64,000 nucleotides of DNA. It comes from Candidatus Methanoperedentaceae archaeon (GTDB lineage: Archaea; Halobacteriota; Methanosarcinia; Methanosarcinales; Methanoperedenaceae). The position numbers were made by a program, and so were the translations under genes. How positions within the stretch are numbered: position 1 is the first letter of the stretch; each line of letters opens with the position of its first letter. The DNA lies in the NCBI GenBank assembly GCA_003104905.1, contig PQAS01000027.1:58353-122352 (forward strand), given 5' to 3'. This document shows positions 63,847-64,000 of the stretch, in pieces. The notes beneath the pieces are model-generated. The model did no database searches and was not told the DNA's origin. It saw nothing but the letters and a program-made list of their open reading frames with translations.

Positions 63847-64000
63847 AATTATAATCTGTAAATTCTGTAATTATATTCTATGATTCTACACGTAGTTAAA
63901 TAAGCTTGATAATATGTTGATACTTCAAGCACATGCTATTAAACACAGGTGTGAAAGAAATGTCACCTTTTTAACTTGCGGGGTTAAGGGGCAGAGAAGT
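63847..64000. other. Upstream region of the KaiC-like gene
   Basis: No open frame is evident in these last bases. The A/T-rich part near 63850-63910 should contain the promoter of the KaiC-like gene. Confidence 0.35.

Noticed and set aside
1..64000. tRNA or rRNA genes in the intergenic gaps
   Set aside because: No cloverleaf-type arms, CCA-preceding acceptor stems or GTTCRANNC-type T-loops were found by eye in any gap.
1..64000. An extrachromosomal (Borg-like) origin, suggested by tandem repeats inside genes
   Set aside because: The window carries single-copy core genes (aIF1A, Kae1-Bud32, LysS, proteasome, aCPSF1), so a chromosomal location is far more likely.

Overview
The window is archaeal chromosome, most likely from a methane-metabolising member of the Methanosarcinales and plausibly a Methanoperedens-like (ANME-2d) lineage. 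Archaeal markers are RIO1, aIF1A, a fused Kae1-Bud32 KEOPS protein, archaeosine synthase ArcS, class I lysyl-tRNA synthetase, RadB, the proteasome beta subunit and two archaeal CPSF-type nucleases. A YcaO/TfuA pair and methanogenesis marker protein 8 point to methyl-coenzyme M reductase. CooC points to CO dehydrogenase. A complete polyhydroxyalkanoate (PHA) operon is unusual in methanogens but known in Methanoperedens-like genomes. The lineage is an inference; no rRNA or mcr gene lies in the window.

Layout. 1-13.5 kb: informational and housekeeping genes (rio1, aIF1A, kae1-bud32, arcS, engB, lysS, coaD, aCPSF2, a DUF2551-like gene, radB) interspersed with two large secreted repeat-domain proteins. 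13.57-14.8 kb: a TnpB-only IS1341-type element just upstream of radB. 14.8-22.4 kb: a minus-strand run with tight spacing, phasin-like / phaE / phaC / reductase / thiolase / reductase / YkgJ-like / phosphoesterase / cooC. 22.6-26 kb: mutL, an internally duplicated membrane protein and a lysine-rich repeat protein. 26-35 kb: a lipoprotein and metalloprotease pair, aCPSF1-psmB, a GYD-domain protein, tfuA-ycaO, and methanogenesis marker 8.

35-64 kb is an accessory cell-surface polysaccharide locus. It holds two GT39-type membrane glycosyltransferases, a Wzx-like flippase, an asparagine-synthetase-like enzyme without its glutaminase cysteine, a UDP-sugar epimerase, four GT4 and three GT2 glycosyltransferases, a DUF2206-like membrane protein, methyltransferases and a KaiC-like ATPase. 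Set among them are secreted proteins sharing one roughly 155-residue carbohydrate-binding-like domain, six copies in five proteins. The domain is joined in turn to a mannosyltransferase, a lectin-like fold, a putative hydrolase, a beta-helix and a metallophosphoesterase. This looks like a surface matrix that is both built and remodelled by the same locus.

The most unexpected signal is at gene starts. For aIF1A, aCPSF2, the DUF2551-like gene and a duplicated membrane protein, the start that best fits homology and a strong Shine-Dalgarno is a near-cognate codon (CTG, ATT, ATA, ATC). Each lies three bases past the end of the SD-aligned segment. No tRNA, rRNA or CRISPR array was seen.
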